This document shows positions 50,577-59,149 of a stretch of DNA of 64,000 nt, piece by piece. The DNA comes from Clostridiales bacterium mt11 (GTDB taxonomy: Bacteria; Bacillota; Clostridia; Tissierellales; Tepidimicrobiaceae): NCBI GenBank assembly GCA_001282665.1, contig LN874948.1, positions 440,212-504,211 of the forward strand. Reading direction: 5' to 3'. The position numbers and the translations under genes were made by a program. The notes under the pieces are model-generated. The model did no database searches. It worked only from the letters and a program-made list of their open reading frames with translations, and had not been told where the DNA came from. Position 1 is the first letter of the stretch. Each line of letters starts with the position of its first letter.

Positions 50577-51422
50577 CTAATTAATTAGCTTCTTTATTAC
50601 TTCTTCTTTTTCCTTAGCTGTCTCTATTCTTCTAGATTGCCCTCGTATTTCTATTGGATAACACATTTCCACTATCCGATCGTAGGTCCTAGAAATTCCG
50701 TCATCTCCAGTTAGTTTTTTCTTTAATCCTTCCCTAGTCAAATTTGTTGTAATTATACAAGGTTTTCCATCCCTGTACCTTGAATCAATAATTTCATATA
50801 TCTTCTCTTTAGCCCAAGATGTATTATTCTCCGCTCCTAAATCATCTAAGACCAATAAGCTAGCATTTTTAAGATTATTAATTATTTCTATTTCTCCTTC
50901 TCTGCCCCAGCTATCGTATGTTTCCTTAATTCTATTCAATAACCCTATGGAGCTTATAGCTATTACAGGAATCATGTAATCTAATAATCCATTTGCAATA
51001 CAAAATGCTAGAAAAGTTTTGCCTGTTCCCGGAGAACCATATAAAAGAAGTCCCATATTTCTTTCTTTCATCTCTTGCCAATTTTTACAATAGTTTTTCC
51101 CTAGCTTGTACATCCCTTTATTTTGATTGTTTAATTCAAAGTTCTCAAAGGTACAATTTTCAAATTGCTTTCCCATGAGTGAATGACTTCTTAGCTTTTC
51201 TAACCTTAACATTTTTTGTTTCTGTTCTTCTGTTTCTTGTAGCCTTTCATACTTTTCGCTTTCGCAATGACATAAACAAGGTACTTTTCTTCCTTCTCCA
51301 GCTATATTTACAATCAGTTCTTTCTTACCACCGCATTTAGGGCAGGTTTTAACGTTAGATTGTGATTCCGATATCTTCGTACTGCCCAAGGCTACTTTCA
51401 TTGTTTTCCCTATGTGTTCCAC
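50577..51422 (-). CDS. DnaC/IstB-like helicase loader
   Basis: The 281-residue protein has an N-terminal zinc ribbon (TCPKCGGKKEL ... CLCHCESEKY) and an AAA+ ATPase with Walker A GLLLYGSPGTGKTFLA and Walker B NASLLVLDDLGAE, then a sensor region IITTNLTREGLKKKL. It loads the host replicative helicase at the phage origin. I chose GTG 51422, with AGGAGG 8 bases upstream. It overlaps the end of the DnaD-type gene. Confidence 0.9.
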   Translation of the reverse strand: MEHIGKTMKVALGSTKISESQSNVKTCPKCGGKKELIVNIAGEGRKVPCLCHCESEKYERLQETEEQKQKMLRLEKLRSHSLMGKQFENCTFENFELNNQNKGMYKLGKNYCKNWQEMKERNMGLLLYGSPGTGKTFLAFCIANGLLDYMIPVIAISSIGLLNRIKETYDSWGREGEIEIINNLKNASLLVLDDLGAENNTSWAKEKIYEIIDSRYRDGKPCIITTNLTREGLKKKLTGDDGISRTYDRIVEMCYPIEIRGQSRRIETAKEKEEVIKKLIN

Positions 51423-52182
51423 TAGAATCACCTCCTAGTTTCATTCCTCCGTTAGTCCTCCAGTTCCGTAAAGTTCCTTCTACATAGCTCAATGTTCTTT
51501 TGTTATTTTTAACTGCAATTTTCATTGCCTCCTGAACCCACTTGGCAGAATACTCGTTTACTAAATCTATAAGCATTTCTTTTATGATTAAAGTCATAGT
51601 TCCAAATCCATTTTGTTCAAATTCTTTCATGATTGAAGAAATATCATTTTGGATTTTTTCCTCCTCCGTCCCTATACTACTACTACTATATTCTTTACTT
51701 TCCTTTACTTTACTTTGGGGATTAATGTTGTCATTAACTTCCTCTACTTCTTCATTAATACTAACAATAACTAAATTACTATATGAATTAATGTCATCAT
51801 TATCTAATAATAGGTACTCTTTTATCACTTCCACCTCTTGTCTACGCTTCGTTATCTCAAAATATCTATTTTGGACACCTCTGGAAGTCAGTATTTTAAA
51901 TGCTTTGAACAACTTTTCGTCAAACAAACCCCACTTTAAACAATCATTAATGATTACATTAACTTGATTAATGTCAACATTAACTCGTTTCGAGAATAGT
52001 ATTTGTTCTCTTTCAGTCCACTCATAGTAATAACTGTTTTTATAGATATGCATTAACAATTTGATTACTATTCCAAATCCAAGCACTCCATGCTGTGCTT
52101 CAATGATTGCCACTTTATCATCTTGATCTATATCTACATCCAAAGGAAAGTAGTCTACACCTATCTTCTGTGGTCTTGCCAT
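51355..52182 (-). CDS. Phage replisome organiser (DUF4373 / DnaD-like)
   Basis: The 275-residue protein begins with the DUF4373 domain (KIGVDYFPLDVDIDQDDKVA and AQHGVLGFGIVIKLLMHIYK). A Ser/Asn/Glu-rich linker (about 140-180) and a DnaD C-domain (WVQEAMKIAVKNNKRTLSYV, then GTLRNWRTNGG) follow. It recognises the phage origin and recruits the DnaC-like loader encoded next. AT-rich repeats inside this gene (about 51.7-52.0 kb) may be the origin. Confidence 0.9.
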   Translation of the reverse strand: MARPQKIGVDYFPLDVDIDQDDKVAIIEAQHGVLGFGIVIKLLMHIYKNSYYYEWTEREQILFSKRVNVDINQVNVIINDCLKWGLFDEKLFKAFKILTSRGVQNRYFEITKRRQEVEVIKEYLLLDNDDINSYSNLVIVSINEEVEEVNDNINPQSKVKESKEYSSSSIGTEEEKIQNDISSIMKEFEQNGFGTMTLIIKEMLIDLVNEYSAKWVQEAMKIAVKNNKRTLSYVEGTLRNWRTNGGMKLGGDSSGTHRENNESSLGQYEDIGITI

Positions 52183-52887
52183 TTAATCACCACCTGCTAT
52201 TATCAAATTTCCTTGATATATTTTCCTGATTTCTTCTTTAATCATAGGAATACTGCTATTATCATCTGATAAATGTAATAAATATATATCTTCAACTTTA
52301 CTTAAATCATTAACCTTTAAAAACTCAATTAGGTTCTCTAAGCTCATATGACTTTTCATAGTTCTAGCGACTCTTTTTATATTTATCGTTCCATCTTTTA
52401 AACCTTCTTCCATAACAGATTTAACATAATTACATTCAATAGCAATATGAGTTAAATCATTAAACCTATATCTTAAATAATAGGTATCTGTAGCAAATAG
52501 GATTTTCTTATTTCTATGTCTGATTAAAAATCCTAAAGGCTCTACTACATCATGCTCTGTATTAAATGGTAATACCTCAAAATCCCCTATTATTTTAGCT
52601 TTATTATGTGTCATTGGTATAAATCTATGGCCTGTACAATCCAAGGCCTTTAACGTGCCTTTTGACGCGTATACGTCAATTCCTAATTTTGCTATATCAT
52701 TTATTGCCTTGGCATGATCTCCATGTTCATGGGTAATTAAACAACCTTGAATATTGCTAAAATCAAATCCTAATGCTTTTTTTATTTGTTTTATAGGGAT
52801 ACCTGCTTCAATGAGCAGGCTCCCATCTTCTGTTTCTAATAGATAGCAATTTCCACTGCTACCACTAGCTATTGTTTTAAGTTTCAT
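52183..52887 (-). CDS. MBL-fold metallo-hydrolase (YycJ-like)
   Basis: The 234-residue protein has the metallo-beta-lactamase motif LITHEHGDHAKAI and the earlier GSSGNCYLLETEDGSLLIEA. Later ligands lie in NTEHDV and KSHMSLEN. It probably acts as a nuclease or phosphodiesterase with the RecT system; phage versions often sit next to recT. ATG 52887 is preferred to 52896 but neither has a perfect ribosome site. Confidence 0.88.
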   Translation of the reverse strand: MKLKTIASGSSGNCYLLETEDGSLLIEAGIPIKQIKKALGFDFSNIQGCLITHEHGDHAKAINDIAKLGIDVYASKGTLKALDCTGHRFIPMTHNKAKIIGDFEVLPFNTEHDVVEPLGFLIRHRNKKILFATDTYYLRYRFNDLTHIAIECNYVKSVMEEGLKDGTINIKRVARTMKSHMSLENLIEFLKVNDLSKVEDIYLLHLSDDNSSIPMIKEEIRKIYQGNLIIAGGD

Positions 52888-53170
52888 CTTCACCATCTTC
52901 TCTCATATCTCTTATTCCTCTATTCAAATCAATATCTTTGTTCCATGGCCTAGGGGTTCTGTTCAAGAGTTCTATTAAATCATCTCCGTCATAATTGCAA
53001 GTGGGAGATAAAATTCCATGACTTACATCATTTTTCTTCTCGTTTATTCTGAACACTTCCATATAGTCTTGTTCAGTAAGTCTTTTCTTATCTCTTGCAT
53101 ATTCTTCTGCTACTTTTTTACTTGCATATCCACAAAGGACACAGTTATCAATAAACTCTCTCGCTTTCAT
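52877..53170 (-). CDS. Phage protein, 97 residues, recombination cluster
   Basis: The charged helical product begins MKAREFIDNCVLCGYASKKV and contains LTEQDYMEVFRINEKKNDVS. It lies between recT and the MBL gene, overlaps the latter and follows recT by 2 bases. I do not recognise the family. Confidence 0.7.
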   Translation of the reverse strand: MKAREFIDNCVLCGYASKKVAEEYARDKKRLTEQDYMEVFRINEKKNDVSHGILSPTCNYDGDDLIELLNRTPRPWNKDIDLNRGIRDMREDGEDET

Positions 53171-53172
53171 CC

Positions 53173-54033
53173 TTAAAACTCCATTTCTGGTATATTATCT
53201 TTAATTTCCCCCGTCTCCTGGTCCACTACTTCTGACACTTCATATTCTCCTTCGATAACACTATCTTCAAAATCTAATACCTCTTTATTTGCGTTTTCTC
53301 CTATTTCTGCCTCTACTTCTGTACTTGTCTTATTTAGTAAATTAGCAAATATATCTGAATCATCACTGGTATTTGCATACATCTTACAAGCTCTATTTAT
53401 TACTGTCCTAATAGCCATTTGGTCTGGAAATTGTTTATGCGCTCCCGAATTACCTTTCATAGCTCCCATATTCCAAGCTGCTTTTATTTGGTCCATATCC
53501 ATATATTCCATGTGTAGAATATCCTCGTCACCAATTATTAAGGCAAAGGCTCCTATTAAATCCTTTGGATTTCTACTTTTAACATTTGGCACATATTTTT
53601 TAACCTTTAAACTACCTGATATTAAATCAAATTCCGTTTCAAATTCATCATCTTTATATACTGGATAGCCTTTTACATCTTTGACACCTGGCAATCTCTT
53701 AGTAATAGCTATAGTTCCTAAATAACTTCTAGTGAAGGTTAATTTATTACCATAAGGTATAAAATAACCTTGGTTCTTCATTGGATTTAAACCTTGAACT
53801 ACCATCTCTAATAATGAATTAGCTATACTTTCTTGGGTGCAGGCCTGTAAAACTGCCTTATCGTCTTTGGTCTTAGTTTCTAATAATTTTAAATAAGCTG
53901 ATTTTAAAGCATTTTCTGGACTATAATTGTCGGGTACCTGTAAACTTCCCTCGGCTTGCATATTGTTAATTCTATTTAAAACATTGTCAGTTATATTTTT
54001 CTCTTGAATTGCCACTTGATTTTTATTAGTCAT
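53173..54033 (-). CDS. recT: RecT single-strand annealing protein
   Basis: The 286-residue protein has the RecT pattern: LEMVVQGLNPMKNQGYFIPY, KLTFTRSYLGTIAITKRL and KEWDMGAMKGN-like AAWNMGAMKGNSGAHKQFPD, then RTVINRACK. It anneals complementary single strands for recombination-dependent replication. An acidic C-terminal tail is present. Ribosome site AGGAGG. It is near a Rad50-like gene rather than a RecE exonuclease gene. Confidence 0.94.
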   Translation of the reverse strand: MTNKNQVAIQEKNITDNVLNRINNMQAEGSLQVPDNYSPENALKSAYLKLLETKTKDDKAVLQACTQESIANSLLEMVVQGLNPMKNQGYFIPYGNKLTFTRSYLGTIAITKRLPGVKDVKGYPVYKDDEFETEFDLISGSLKVKKYVPNVKSRNPKDLIGAFALIIGDEDILHMEYMDMDQIKAAWNMGAMKGNSGAHKQFPDQMAIRTVINRACKMYANTSDDSDIFANLLNKTSTEVEAEIGENANKEVLDFEDSVIEGEYEVSEVVDQETGEIKDNIPEMEF

Positions 54034-54090
54034 TTTTATATTCCTCCTATATTGTTTTTATAAGAGGGTAGCTTGTACTACCCTCAACTA

Positions 54091-54807
54091 TTATGAAATT
54101 ATCTCGTATGCGTCCTCTATGTCTTTTAAATTCTCTATTAAATATTCTTTTATCCTTCTCATTGCCTCATTTTTCCATGCTCCACCATCTGCTTCGTACA
54201 AGGCGGCGTTAGGACCTTCTTGCATTCTGAATATAAACTTACTTTCTACCTGTTTTATTTCTGGGAATGTCCTATATGGTGCCAATATAACTGGATTAGG
54301 AACTACTGCATCCCCAACTGTAGCCACTCCTGTTTTAATTGTTACTGCTTGGCTTACTCCATCATCACCTGTTTTCTTAACTGCTTCTTCCTGAATTAGA
54401 CCAGTGAACTTTAGTAATAATTTTTTATCGTCACTATCTTCAAATGAGGATTGTAGCATTATGTTAAATCTTTCTGTATCTATGAATCGGTCATAGTATA
54501 TGTTATCTGGTAATATTGCTACTGCTCTTAATATTTCATCTCTAACATCATCATTATTTAAAGATGTCAATAGCCTTACTTCTCTTGGACTAACTACTTG
54601 TATTAAAAGTCTTTCCTTATATCCATCTATGTTGGATCTCATATAATCTATAATGCTTGTAAGATTACTTACCTCTAAGGTTTCAACTCTTGGATAATTT
54701 ACCCTTGTAAGCGGTACTTTTGAGAACAGTCCTTTCTCTGTTTCTACTAATACATCCTTTTCATATCCTAGATTAACTAAATAATTTAAAGCTTCTTTAT
54801 CAAACAT
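54091..54807 (-). CDS. Phage protein, DUF2303-like, 238 residues
   Basis: The product begins MFDKEALNYLVNLGYEKDVL and contains ILPDNIYYDRFIDTERFNIM, a strand-rich core with GVSQAVTIKTGVATVGDAVV, and FIFRMQEGPNAALYEADGG. The pattern fits the DUF2303/YfdQ group of phage proteins found next to recT. The function is unknown. Confidence 0.8.
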   Translation of the reverse strand: MFDKEALNYLVNLGYEKDVLVETEKGLFSKVPLTRVNYPRVETLEVSNLTSIIDYMRSNIDGYKERLLIQVVSPREVRLLTSLNNDDVRDEILRAVAILPDNIYYDRFIDTERFNIMLQSSFEDSDDKKLLLKFTGLIQEEAVKKTGDDGVSQAVTIKTGVATVGDAVVPNPVILAPYRTFPEIKQVESKFIFRMQEGPNAALYEADGGAWKNEAMRRIKEYLIENLKDIEDAYEIIS

Positions 54808-54829
54808 TCTTCATTCCTCCTAAATTTTA

Positions 54830-55213
54830 TTATTTTATTAATTTAATGCCTTCTATGTCTACATCATCATCTGCCAATATTTCTCCTGTATCCTCGTCAA
54901 CTTTTAAATATTGCTGTCCCCTTAACTGATTGTTATATTCGCTTGCAATTATCCCTCCTTGCCCATCCTTATCTATCAATATCTTTGTAGCTACTGCCTT
55001 TGTAGGTTCTAGCTTAGTTTTAACTACTATATCTACTAAAGAAAGCTCTCTTTCTTCATCTGGTGCAAATGTTAATTCTACTGTCATTTTTCTTTTCTTT
55101 TTAGCTTCTGTATTAGGATCTGCTATATTTTTTAGCACTTCCTTTAACCCTATATTGAACTTCTCTGCTAACGCTCCACCTGCAAATTTCTCTAAATTAA
55201 TCATATTGTTCAT
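54830..55213 (-). CDS. Phage protein often labelled replication terminator protein
   Basis: The 127-residue protein begins INLEKFAGGALAEKFNIGLK and has KKKRKMTVELTFAPDEEREL. This is a pattern commonly annotated as replication terminator protein in Firmicute phages, but I know of no proof for that role. It lies in the recombination operon behind AGGAGG. Confidence 0.75.
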   Translation of the reverse strand: MNNMINLEKFAGGALAEKFNIGLKEVLKNIADPNTEAKKKRKMTVELTFAPDEERELSLVDIVVKTKLEPTKAVATKILIDKDGQGGIIASEYNNQLRGQQYLKVDEDTGEILADDDVDIEGIKLIK

Positions 55214-55225
55214 TATTTATTCCTC

Positions 55226-55465
55226 CTATCTTCTATCTTCGTAATCAGGATCCATGTGCAAATCACATAATCCATCTATTTTAGAAACAAATTCACAATC
55301 ACAACCTGAACTTTTATCAAAGCCTACTAGACATATAGGTTCTTCTTCACTTATGTCTCCTAATAAAGTAGCTTGTTCTCTTATGAAGCGGATATATTCT
55401 TCCATACTCATTTCTATAGACCTATGAGGGTTACCGCCTGTTATAGTTACTGTAGCTTTCAACAT
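55226..55465 (-). CDS. Small phage protein with Cys motif, 79 residues
   Basis: The product begins MLKATVTITGGNPHRSIEMS and ends with a Cys/His-rich part (SSGCDCEFVSKIDGLCDLHM). ATG 55465 follows GAGGAGG; the longer frame has no ribosome site. The Cys/His cluster might bind zinc. The function is unknown. Confidence 0.7.
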   Translation of the reverse strand: MLKATVTITGGNPHRSIEMSMEEYIRFIREQATLLGDISEEEPICLVGFDKSSGCDCEFVSKIDGLCDLHMDPDYEDRR

Positions 55466-55483
55466 TTTAAAATTCCTCCTCAA

Positions 55484-55684
55484 TTAAAAACACATCAAAG
55501 TTACTACTATTTCTTCACAACCTTCTTTTTCAAAGTGAAAATATACATTTAAAGGACCATGCTCCTCATTTACCATTTCGTAACCCTGTTCTTCTAGTTC
55601 TTTAAACTTCTCATACATAGCCCTAAAACTCTCAGTGTCCCATTGCTTGAAAACATAATCTCCTTTAACTATATTTACGTGCAT
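55484..55684 (-). CDS. Small phage protein, 66 residues
   Basis: The product begins MHVNIVKGDYVFKQWDTESF and looks like an alpha/beta domain ending with VYFHFEKEGCEEIVVTLMCF. Its ATG overlaps the stop of the ATPase gene (TAATG), so translation is coupled. The function is unknown. Confidence 0.7.
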   Translation of the reverse strand: MHVNIVKGDYVFKQWDTESFRAMYEKFKELEEQGYEMVNEEHGPLNVYFHFEKEGCEEIVVTLMCF

Positions 55685-57615
55685 TATCCATACACCTCCA
55701 CTATTAGTTTTTTACTGCTATTTACTATCAAATTAATGACTTGACTTTTAACATCTATAATCTCATTCACTGATTCTCTGTTGTCTATAAAAATAGGTGC
55801 CTTGAAATTGTAATAATCAGTTAGGGTATTGATAATATCTAACCCTGCATTAATCTTCATAGCATTGTTTAAATCCTCAAATGGTACTCCATTTACCGTA
55901 GTAACAAAAGTTTCATTGATTCCACCGTTGACTTGAATATCAAAGAGTTTAAACTTTACTGCCTTAAACTTACTATTCAACTTATCCTCTAATAGTTCTG
56001 CTTTTGTAATGATGTACTGGTCGCATAAGAATTCAATTTTTTCAGTTTCTGCTACCATATTAGCTAATTCTCTTTCTCTGTCTTTTAGTCCCTGGATCCT
56101 TTTCTTGTTTTCCTTAGCTAAATCTAATCTGGCTAATTCTTTATTTATTTCTGTTATTTTAGATTCAAGGTCAAGGATCTGCTCGGAATTATCCTGAACC
56201 TCTAACAGTTTTTCTACTTCTTCCTTTTCTAAGTTCAATTTTGATAATTTGGCCTGAATATCTTTATATTCTTCTAATTCAGTTGCATCAGCCTTGGCTA
56301 TTCTTTCCTCCAGGTTTTGTATATCTACTTCTATTGTTGCTAATTCTAGCCCTAGATTATTTACTACTTCAAACTTAGGCTCCTGGATAGTTTGTAAACC
56401 TTCTAATTCTTCCTCAACACTTTCTAATTGCTCTTTAAGAAGTTTCCCGCTTAGATTTATAGAATTTAATTGATTTTGCTTGTCATATTCAAACCCATTA
56501 ATAAGTTTTTGTATATCTTCATTAGGTAACTCTTGTTTACAAGTAGGACAAATAGTAGAGTTTTGGTCAAATTCTTTAGCTGCTATTTCTTTAAACCTAA
56601 CTCTTAGTTCTTCCATTTCTTTTTTTATACTTGGAATTGATTTTTCTAACTTACCTATCTTGAGTGTGTTTTCTTCTAGTTCAGTTTTGGCCTGGTAATA
56701 ATCTTTTGAAACTTTAGATTTTTGCTCCAGAGAATTAGCTAACTGCTCTCTCAAGTCTTTAGTTAAATCCTGCCCTAGTTTTTTAAATTTATTTTTTAGA
56801 AGTTCTATCGAGCCTTTTATTCCTGTTAACCTAAAGTCATAGTCCATACCTTTTGCGTTTTTTACTTCACCTAGCTTAACTTCTAACTCTTTCTTCTCTT
56901 TAGTTAATGTATCTACATCAACTTCTACATCTCCCCTAGATAGCTCATCTATCCTATAAGGTATTGATTTTAATTCCTCGTTTAATTTTCTTCTCCTAGA
57001 TGTCATTTCGGCCTTTAAATCATCTATTGATTTATCTTTTAGTAAAGGTTTTAATTCTTTTAAACTACTATCTTTTTTAAATACTTCCTCCTGGTCTACT
57101 TCTCCACATATATTTAATGCTAGATTTCTTCTATCTTTCCAGTGGAGATTAGTATTGAAATACAAAGGATTAGTTAAAATCTTAAATGTATCTTCCTCTA
57201 TAATCTGAGATAAGTAATTTTCATATTCTGATTTCTTTTTAGGTACATCATTTATAAAGTAATCTGTCGTATGCCCTGTAAGCGTCCTCTTAGCTTCTCC
57301 CCTTTTCTTTGTCCATTTCTCTTTATATATCTTTTGTAGTACGATTGCCTTTCCATCAATCTCTAATTTCGCTTTTACTTCATGCTCTAAACCATGAATC
57401 ACATTCCCGTTCTCATCTAATGTTTTTATATTAAAGTTACTGCTGTTTTGGCTATCTTTATCAAACAGTAACCAAATAAAAGAGTCCATTATGGTTGTTT
57501 TTCCTGTAGCATTGTCACCATAAACATTTATATTTTTGCCCTCAGGGGACAAGATGAAGTCCTTTATCCCCTTAAAGTTTCTTAAGGTTAATTCTAAAAT
57601 TTTAATCTCATTCAC
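55684..57615 (-). CDS. Rad50/SbcC-like SMC ATPase
   Basis: The 643-residue protein has an N-terminal ATPase half with ELTLRNFKGIKDF and Walker A NVYGDNATGKTTIMDSF, then coiled-coil arms (about 180-530) around a zinc-hook CPTCKQELP (near residue 365). A short C-terminal half with INGGI-type switch follows, ending APIFIDNRESVNEIID (Walker B region). It processes DNA ends for RecT. No SbcD-like nuclease is adjacent; the MBL protein might supply that. GTG 57615 is preferred. Confidence 0.9.
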   Translation of the reverse strand: MNEIKILELTLRNFKGIKDFILSPEGKNINVYGDNATGKTTIMDSFIWLLFDKDSQNSSNFNIKTLDENGNVIHGLEHEVKAKLEIDGKAIVLQKIYKEKWTKKRGEAKRTLTGHTTDYFINDVPKKKSEYENYLSQIIEEDTFKILTNPLYFNTNLHWKDRRNLALNICGEVDQEEVFKKDSSLKELKPLLKDKSIDDLKAEMTSRRRKLNEELKSIPYRIDELSRGDVEVDVDTLTKEKKELEVKLGEVKNAKGMDYDFRLTGIKGSIELLKNKFKKLGQDLTKDLREQLANSLEQKSKVSKDYYQAKTELEENTLKIGKLEKSIPSIKKEMEELRVRFKEIAAKEFDQNSTICPTCKQELPNEDIQKLINGFEYDKQNQLNSINLSGKLLKEQLESVEEELEGLQTIQEPKFEVVNNLGLELATIEVDIQNLEERIAKADATELEEYKDIQAKLSKLNLEKEEVEKLLEVQDNSEQILDLESKITEINKELARLDLAKENKKRIQGLKDRERELANMVAETEKIEFLCDQYIITKAELLEDKLNSKFKAVKFKLFDIQVNGGINETFVTTVNGVPFEDLNNAMKINAGLDIINTLTDYYNFKAPIFIDNRESVNEIIDVKSQVINLIVNSSKKLIVEVYG

Positions 57616-57616
57616 A

Positions 57617-57814
57617 TTATTCACCTCTAATTCCCAAATAGCACCCCATCAACTGTGCTATTCTGGTTTCATTATTTTTCAATATATTTTCGGAATCTTT
57701 ACCTTCTCGAATCTTCCTTCTTAGTTCTGCGTTTTCTTCTGAGAGGTATCTAATTTCTGATTCAATCTTTTCTTTTGAATTTTCCTCTAGCTTCTCAAAC
57801 TCTATATAAGGCAT
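57617..57814 (-). CDS. Small coiled-coil phage protein, 65 residues
   Basis: The product is a helix with heptads (EKLEENSKEKIESEIRYLS, EENAELRRKIREGK) and ends MGCYLGIRGE. AAAGGAG precedes the ATG. It lies just before the ATPase gene. The function is unknown. Confidence 0.7.
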   Translation of the reverse strand: MPYIEFEKLEENSKEKIESEIRYLSEENAELRRKIREGKDSENILKNNETRIAQLMGCYLGIRGE

Positions 57815-57864
57815 TGAATATTTCTCTCCTTTCGTGGTATACTCTACTTAAGTGTTTTTTACTC

Positions 57865-57905
57865 GAACCTATTTTGCTGGCCGGCGGATAGGTTCTTTTT
57901 CTTTT
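57865..57905 (+). terminator. Plus-strand terminator-like hairpin in the early operon
   Basis: Stem GAACCTAT / ATAGGTTC around a GC-rich loop, followed on the plus strand by TTTTTCTTTT. It would stop antisense transcription. On the minus strand there is no T run. Confidence 0.5.
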
Positions 57906-58015
57906 AAAACTTTCTTAGCTTTCTGGATAGCTTCGCTGTATTTAAGCTCGGGATAATCTTTAAGTATTTTTCTAGCTTCTTCTGCTACTGCTCGAATCTT
58001 TTTATCATTTTTCAT
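57869..58015 (-). CDS. Small basic phage protein, 48 residues
   Basis: The product begins MKNDKKIRAVAEEARKILKD and ends KEPIRRPAK. It is highly charged and helical. GAGG precedes ATG 58015, which lies inside the end of the upstream gene. The function is unknown. Confidence 0.62.
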   Translation of the reverse strand: MKNDKKIRAVAEEARKILKDYPELKYSEAIQKAKKVLKEKEPIRRPAK

Positions 58016-58367
58016 TTTGAGACCTCACTTTATTCAGCACCTCATGAGCGAATGTCCTCCTCATTTCATCTAAACATGTACCGCAAATTTGTATTCCACA
58101 GCTATACTCGTCACAGAATGAAAAATCCATTGCCATAAAGAACCTACCTTTCTTTCCACATACATTACAATTTTTATCAGTTGAATTGAAATCAAAATCA
58201 TCTTCGTAATGTTCTTTATCTGACTTTGCTAACCAAGTTTCCATCCAACTCCAATTTGGGTGTCTTGCATATTCAGGGCTTGCTACTTTTTTTTCTAACC
58301 TTTTTCTTTCTTTTGCAATTACCTCCATAACATCAACTGCATAAGGTTTTCCATCTATTCTACTCAT
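58005..58367 (-). CDS. Phage protein with Cys-rich zinc-binding part, 120 residues
   Basis: The N-terminal half is helical and basic (VDVMEVIAKERKRLEKKVAS). The C-terminal half has CNVCGKKG, then FCDEYSCGIQICGTCLDEM, a likely treble zinc site. ATG overlaps the stop of a tiny upstream frame (ATGA). The function is unknown. Confidence 0.72.
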   Translation of the reverse strand: MSRIDGKPYAVDVMEVIAKERKRLEKKVASPEYARHPNWSWMETWLAKSDKEHYEDDFDFNSTDKNCNVCGKKGRFFMAMDFSFCDEYSCGIQICGTCLDEMRRTFAHEVLNKVRSQNEK

Positions 58368-58450
58368 ACAATCCCTCCTACGTTATATTTTTCTGCTATA
58401 GCCATTCTTGTAGACTTGTCCAAAGATTTTAGTCTTCTCATAGCTTTCAA
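58364..58450 (-). CDS. Tiny coupled phage gene, 28 residues
   Basis: The frame from TTG 58450 encodes a basic peptide beginning MKAMRRLKSLDKSTRMAIAE. GAGGAAG lies upstream, and both ends overlap neighbours by 4 bases (TTGA and ATGA). This chain of overlaps argues that it is translated, but it is very short. Confidence 0.45.
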   Translation of the reverse strand: MKAMRRLKSLDKSTRMAIAEKYNVGGIV

Positions 58451-58608
58451 TCTTCTTCCTCATCAAACATATCTTCAAGAATCTCTATAGCTATATCTAA
58501 AGCCTGTACGTCTTTTTTCCAGATACAATCCTCATCTTGTGCATCTGCATATTCTTTGCAGTGTTCCCTCAAACTTTTTAATTGCTCAATTACTTCTTTT
58601 ACTGACAT
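58447..58608 (-). CDS. Small acidic phage protein, 53 residues
   Basis: The product begins MSVKEVIEQLKSLREHCKEY and ends EDMFDEEED. Ribosome site GGTGAGG. It overlaps the upstream gene by 23 bases. A helical, acidic small protein of unknown function. Confidence 0.68.
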   Translation of the reverse strand: MSVKEVIEQLKSLREHCKEYADAQDEDCIWKKDVQALDIAIEILEDMFDEEED

Positions 58609-58798
58609 CTTCCTCACCCCTTTTCTCCCTCAACATTGCATTAAATTTTTCTTCTGTTGCTTTTAATTCATATATAGCAGCATCTATGTGTTCCTGATTT
58701 GCATAATTGAAATTTTGTTCAGCTTGTCTTACTTTTTCTTGAATTTCAATTAACTCAAAGTCTTTGTTCTTGCCTATAAAACCTGCTATAAGATTCAA
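58586..58798 (-). CDS. Small phage protein, 70 residues
   Basis: TTG 58798 has GGGAGGG 9 bases upstream and overlaps the previous stop. A TTG at 58816 is the alternative. The product begins MNLIAGFIGKNKDFELIEIQ and is mostly helical, with QHIDAAIYELKATEEK-like repeats. The function is unknown. Confidence 0.65.
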   Translation of the reverse strand: MNLIAGFIGKNKDFELIEIQEKVRQAEQNFNYANQEHIDAAIYELKATEEKFNAMLREKRGEEDVSKRSN

Positions 58799-58956
58799 TT
58801 TATTCCACCCTCCCAATCTAGTAATTGTCCACAGTTATAGCAAAAATTCATTTCATGATTTACACCCATTTTGCCTTCTTCTTCAGTTTTATAAATTCCT
58901 TTTATACTTTCAGGTCCCACCTCAGATTCAGTATTCATGAAAATCCATATTTTCAC
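58795..58956 (-). CDS. Small phage protein with C-terminal Cys pair, 53 residues
   Basis: GTG 58956 has AGGAGG 9 bases upstream. The product begins MKIWIFMNTESEVGPESIKG and ends with FCYNCGQLLDW, a half zinc-finger. Small proteins of this shape are common in early phage operons. The function is unknown. Confidence 0.65.
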   Translation of the reverse strand: MKIWIFMNTESEVGPESIKGIYKTEEEGKMGVNHEMNFCYNCGQLLDWEGGIN

Positions 58957-58957
58957 T

Positions 58958-59149
58958 TTAAATTACCTCCTTTATTTCTCCTGCATACTCTTCCAATAAC
59001 TTTGGACTAATATGATAGGTCCATCTTTTTTCACTTAACTGGAGAGCTGTGCCTATAGGTAGCCTTTCTCTTTGCAATCCTACTCTAATGAATTGTTGAG
59101 ATACCCCTAAAATTTCTGCTGCCTCTTTGACTGATATTCTTTTAGGCAT
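58958..59149 (-). CDS. Excisionase-like helix-turn-helix protein, 63 residues
   Basis: The product begins MPKRISVKEAAEILGVSQQF and continues IRVGLQRERLPIG, then TYHISPKLLEEY. This is the winged-helix/excisionase (MerR-like) pattern with the recognition helix near residue 20. It may act in excision or early regulation. ATG 59149 has GGAG upstream and overlaps the end of the Rha-like gene. Confidence 0.82.
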   Translation of the reverse strand: MPKRISVKEAAEILGVSQQFIRVGLQRERLPIGTALQLSEKRWTYHISPKLLEEYAGEIKEVI

